Source: Methanoculleus sp. UBA208
GTDB taxonomy: Archaea; Halobacteriota; Methanomicrobia; Methanomicrobiales; Methanoculleaceae
Direction: 5' to 3'
DNA length: 6,815 nucleotides
Assembly (NCBI RefSeq): GCF_002498065.1
Contig: NZ_DAFZ01000018.1
Span: 1 to 6,815 of the forward strand
Every line of letters begins with the position of its first letter. Position 1 is the stretch's first letter. Below the pieces are notes generated by a model that searched no databases, had not been told where the DNA came from, and was given only the letters and a program-made list of their open reading frames with translations. Shown here one piece after another: positions 4,874 through 6,815 of this stretch. The position numbers and the translations under genes were made by a program.

Positions 4874-5971
4874 ATGGTTAAGACCACCGTGTCCGTAATT
4901 AAAGCAGATGTAGGCAGTTTTCCGGGGCACTCCCGAACCCACCCGAAGCTCCTTGAGGTGGCCGCCCGGAGGCTCAAGGAAGCAGAAGGCAGCATCCTCA
5001 TCGACTCATACGTCACCCACTGCGGTGACGACCTCGAGCTGATCATGACGCACACCAAGGGTGAGGACAATGAAGAGATCCACAAGCTGGCGTGGGACAT
5101 CTTCATGGAGTGCGCCGAACTCGCCAAGGAGATGAAACTCTACGGCGCCGGCCAGGACCTGCTCGGAGATGCGTTCAGCGGCAACGTCAAAGGGATGGGA
5201 CCCGGTGTTGCCGAGATGGAGTTTGAAGAGCGGGGTTCCGACCCGGTCCTGATCTTCATGGCCGATAAGACCGAGCCCGGGGCGTGGAACTACTTCCTCT
5301 ACAGGATGTTCGCAGACCCCTTCAGCACGTCCGGCCTCGTCATCGACCCGTCGATGCACGAAGGATTCGTCTTCGAGGTTCACGATGTCATGGAGAAGCG
5401 AAGGATCCTCTTCAACACACCCGAAGAGTCCTATAGCCTCCTTGCCTATATCGGAGCACCGAGCCGCTATGTGATCAAGTACATCTGGAAGAGGAATGGC
5501 GAGATCGGGGCATCCACAAGCACGCAGCGGCTGAACCTGATGGCCGGCCGGTACGTCGGCAAGGACGACCCGGTCATGATCGTCAGGGCGCAGAGCGGAT
5601 TCCCGGCAGTGGGTGAGGTCATCGACCCCTTCAGGACGCCCATCCTCGTGGCCGGCTGGATGCGCGGTTCGCACCACGGCCCGTTCATGCCGGTGGGCGT
5701 CGGCGATGCAAACTGCACGCAGTTCGACGGACCACCCCGGGTCATCTGTCTCGGGTTCCAGGTCTGCAACGGGAAGCTGATCGGGCCTGCGGACATGTTC
5801 GACGACCCGGCGTTCAACCGTGTCCGCGACCAGTGCTGCGAGCTCTCCAGCGTGCTCCGGGCCCACGGGCCGTTTGAGCCGCACCGCCTCTCGCTCGAGG
5901 AGATGGAGTATACCACCCTCCCGGGCGTCGAGAAGCAGTTCAAGGACCGCTGGGAAGACCTCCCCGAGTAA
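4874..5971 (+). CDS. fbp: Fructose-1,6-bisphosphate aldolase/phosphatase
   Basis: This 365-residue enzyme is the bifunctional archaeal FBP aldolase/phosphatase (class V FBPase), which condenses DHAP and glyceraldehyde-3-phosphate and then hydrolyses FBP to fructose-6-phosphate, making gluconeogenesis unidirectional. The N terminus TTVSVIKADVGSFPGH carries Mg-binding D12 and H19; THCGDD (48-53) supplies D52 and D53; ADKTEPGA (130-137) continues the metal site. GRYVGKDDP (225-233) holds K230, corresponding to the Schiff-base lysine known from this family, with Y227 nearby; EYTTLP (345-350) supplies the second aldolase tyrosine, Y346. Highly conserved blocks such as YGAGQDLL (90-97) and GWMRGSHHGP (261-270) are intact and length is typical, so I expect full dual activity. 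It appears monocistronic, with its own promoter and a weak T4 stretch after the stop (5984-5987). Residue roles are by family homology. Confidence 0.97.
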   Translation: MVKTTVSVIKADVGSFPGHSRTHPKLLEVAARRLKEAEGSILIDSYVTHCGDDLELIMTHTKGEDNEEIHKLAWDIFMECAELAKEMKLYGAGQDLLGDAFSGNVKGMGPGVAEMEFEERGSDPVLIFMADKTEPGAWNYFLYRMFADPFSTSGLVIDPSMHEGFVFEVHDVMEKRRILFNTPEESYSLLAYIGAPSRYVIKYIWKRNGEIGASTSTQRLNLMAGRYVGKDDPVMIVRAQSGFPAVGEVIDPFRTPILVAGWMRGSHHGPFMPVGVGDANCTQFDGPPRVICLGFQVCNGKLIGPADMFDDPAFNRVRDQCCELSSVLRAHGPFEPHRLSLEEMEYTTLPGVEKQFKDRWEDLPE

Positions 5972-6065
5972 CCCCCTCTCTCATTTTACCAGGCAGCTGC
6001 TCACGGTCATCTACCGATCGTCACGGCATCTGCCTGCGGTATGCGGTGCCCTTCGGTTGCCGCGG

Positions 6066-6087
6066 TTCCCCGGGGAAAACTTAATGC
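6066..6087 (+). promoter_or_regulatory. Palindrome and promoter of the lsm pair
   Basis: The perfect 12-bp palindrome TTCCCCGGGGAA (6066-6077) runs into AACTTAATGC (6078-6087), a TATA-like box that would start transcription near 6109-6112, at the ATG of the Sm-like gene. No Shine-Dalgarno sequence precedes that ATG, so the mRNA is probably leaderless. The palindrome overlaps the BRE position and could be an operator. AATATAAC (6091-6098) is a second A/T box, but it is too close to the start codon. Confidence 0.45.
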
Positions 6088-6111
6088 ATGAATATAACCA
6101 CATAAGAACAG

Positions 6112-6348
6112 ATGGTTAACGGCATCGTACTCCCTGTAAAGAAGGTTTTTTCGCTCGTAGACTCTAAAGTCGTCGTCGAGATCAAGGATGACGGCAGGAA
6201 ACTCCAGGGACGTCTCGTGGCGGTGGATGAACACCTGAATCTGCATATGGACGAGACCACCGAGTATACCGGAGAACAGCGGGGCCGCACCCTCGGGACC
6301 GTCGTCATACGCGGCAATAATATTCTGACCATTGCACCCCTGCTCTGA
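6112..6348 (+). CDS. Archaeal Sm-like (Lsm) RNA-binding protein
   Basis: This 78-residue protein has the complete Sm fold. The Sm1 motif spans about residues 18-49 (SKVVVEIKDDGRKLQGRL, then VDEHLNLHMDE) and Sm2 spans 62-76, with the VVIRGNN signature (64-70). Members form heptameric rings that bind U-rich RNA; the uridine-contact positions known from archaeal Sm proteins correspond to H41, N43 and R67. The loop between the motifs is short (TEYTGEQRGRT), as in archaeal Sm1-type proteins. ATG 6112 lies about 28 nt after the TATA-like box and has no ribosome site. Its stop is 5 nt before the next gene, implying one transcript and probable translational coupling. In many euryarchaea this gene precedes ribosomal protein L37e; here it does not. 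Confidence 0.93.
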   Translation: MVNGIVLPVKKVFSLVDSKVVVEIKDDGRKLQGRLVAVDEHLNLHMDETTEYTGEQRGRTLGTVVIRGNNILTIAPLL

Positions 6349-6353
6349 TAGCC

Positions 6354-6695
6354 ATGTCCGACCAGGAGGAAGAAGCACTCAAAGTAATCCAGTCCCATCG
6401 ACAGGGAGTCCTCCAGAGCGAGCTCTGGAAACTTCTCGATATCGACAGCAGGAAGTGCTCGAGAATTGTGAAGCGCCTGCTGGATGCCGGGTTGATAGAG
6501 CGCATCGAGTTCCGCGGCGACGGCATCAAGACCTATCTGTTGCGGGCGAAGAAGCGGGCGATCGACCCCTGCATCATCCTTGCGGGAGGAGAGGTTCTTC
6601 CCTGCATCGGCTGCGATCAGGAGTGCACACCGGAAGAATGCGCGCTCCTCCTCGACTGGATGTACCAGCTTGCTCTTGAAGAGTATCAGGAGTAA
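6354..6695 (+). CDS. Winged-helix protein with C-terminal cysteine cluster
   Basis: This 113-residue protein has an N-terminal winged helix-turn-helix (about 6-65): helix EEEALKVIQSH, then LQSELWKLLDIDSRKCSRIVKRLLDAGLIERI with the recognition helix near 32-44, and a wing, FRGDGIKTYLL. This is MarR- or Lrp-like in pattern. The C-terminal part (66-113) has cysteines at 73, 84, 87, 91 and 96 (CIGCDQECTPEEC), spaced Cx10Cx2Cx3Cx4C, followed by a hydrophobic/acidic helix (LLLDWMYQLALEEY) that may mediate dimerisation. Such a cluster could bind an Fe-S cluster or zinc, so a redox- or metal-sensing transcription factor is an inference. It lies 5 nt after the Sm-like gene with no ribosome site of its own, suggesting coupled translation. 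Family name and target genes are unknown to me. Confidence 0.85.
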   Translation: MSDQEEEALKVIQSHRQGVLQSELWKLLDIDSRKCSRIVKRLLDAGLIERIEFRGDGIKTYLLRAKKRAIDPCIILAGGEVLPCIGCDQECTPEECALLLDWMYQLALEEYQE

Positions 6696-6703
6696 AGCAT
6701 CCC

Positions 6704-6710
6704 TTTTTTT
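6704..6710 (+). terminator. T7 terminator after the lsm pair
   Basis: Seven consecutive T residues lie 9 nt after the stop codon of the winged-helix gene, without a clear preceding stem. U-rich runs alone suffice for archaeal RNA polymerase termination, so this probably ends the two-gene transcript. Confidence 0.6.
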
Positions 6711-6733
6711 CGGCCCTGTTGAAATGCTTTCCA

Positions 6734-6777
6734 CAACCTCCAGATAACACCCGGTTACCAACAGAGGTTGGTGGTGT
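6734..6777. repeat. Competing inverted repeats
   Basis: CAACCTC (6734-6740) can pair with GAGGTTG (6764-6770). Alternatively ACACC (6747-6751) pairs with GGTGT (6773-6777) and stacks on ACCAAC (6757-6762) / GTTGGT (6767-6772) with an AGAG loop. Both folds use bases 6767-6770, so they exclude each other. No gene is visible in 6711-6815, and the element may belong to whatever lies downstream. Confidence 0.4.
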
Positions 6778-6797
6778 GGCCTCACTCGAAGAACGAC

Positions 6798-6812
6798 TTC
6801 CCCGAAGGGGAA
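6798..6812. repeat. TTCCCC-GAA-GGGGAA hairpin
   Basis: The perfect 6-bp arms TTCCCC and GGGGAA enclose a 3-nt loop at the window's end. The arms are identical to those of the palindrome at 6066-6077. No T-run is seen before the window stops, so its role cannot be judged. Confidence 0.4.
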
Positions 6813-6815
6813 AGG

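Noticed and set aside
6711..6815. tRNA or CRISPR element
   Set aside because: The stems do not form a cloverleaf, no CCA-type end or anticodon arm is seen, and no regularly spaced repeats occur.

Overview
The window looks like chromosomal DNA from a GC-rich methanogenic archaeon. The order Methanomicrobiales is likely and a Methanoculleus-like genus is my best guess; this rests on gene content and style, not on a database search. The evidence is an archaeal Cdc48/VAT ATPase, an archaeal bifunctional fructose-1,6-bisphosphate aldolase/phosphatase, an archaeal Sm-like protein, TATA-type promoters with AT-rich boxes about 25-30 nt before starts, T-run terminators, and a mix of leaderless and Shine-Dalgarno-led genes. 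All seven confident genes are on the + strand. No tRNA, rRNA, CRISPR array, transposase or integrase is visible, so this is mostly a core-genome segment with unusually structured spacers.

Layout. 1-326 is a non-coding, G/C-run-rich spacer with a strong G-quadruplex motif and perfect hairpins. 327-743 encodes an AhpD/carboxymuconolactone decarboxylase-family protein that has lost one cysteine of the redox pair. 803-1378 encodes a 5-formyltetrahydrofolate cyclo-ligase-family protein with its own promoter and an apparently leaderless start. 1442-3865 encodes a Cdc48/VAT AAA+ unfoldase with a C-terminal coiled-coil extension. It is followed, after a 77-nt G/C-palindromic gap holding a possible short upstream ORF, by a small heat shock protein (3943-4401). 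A hairpin plus T-run ends that unit.

4402-4873 is a 472-nt spacer with several inverted repeats and a promoter-to-terminator arrangement that could be a small RNA of about 70 nt (roughly 4726-4793). 4874-5971 encodes the bifunctional FBP aldolase/phosphatase of gluconeogenesis. 6112-6348 (Sm-like RNA-binding protein) and 6354-6695 (winged-helix protein with a C-terminal cysteine cluster) form a tight pair behind one promoter, closed by a T7 run. 6711-6815 is a structured spacer running off the window.

Functionally there is a protein quality-control unit (unfoldase plus holdase), a central-carbon gene, an RNA-binding/regulator pair and two small metabolic or redox genes. I found no clear new multi-gene system. 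The best leads are the candidate small RNA, the structured spacer between cdc48 and hsp20 with its overlapping upstream ORF, and the Lsm/Cys-cluster regulator pair.
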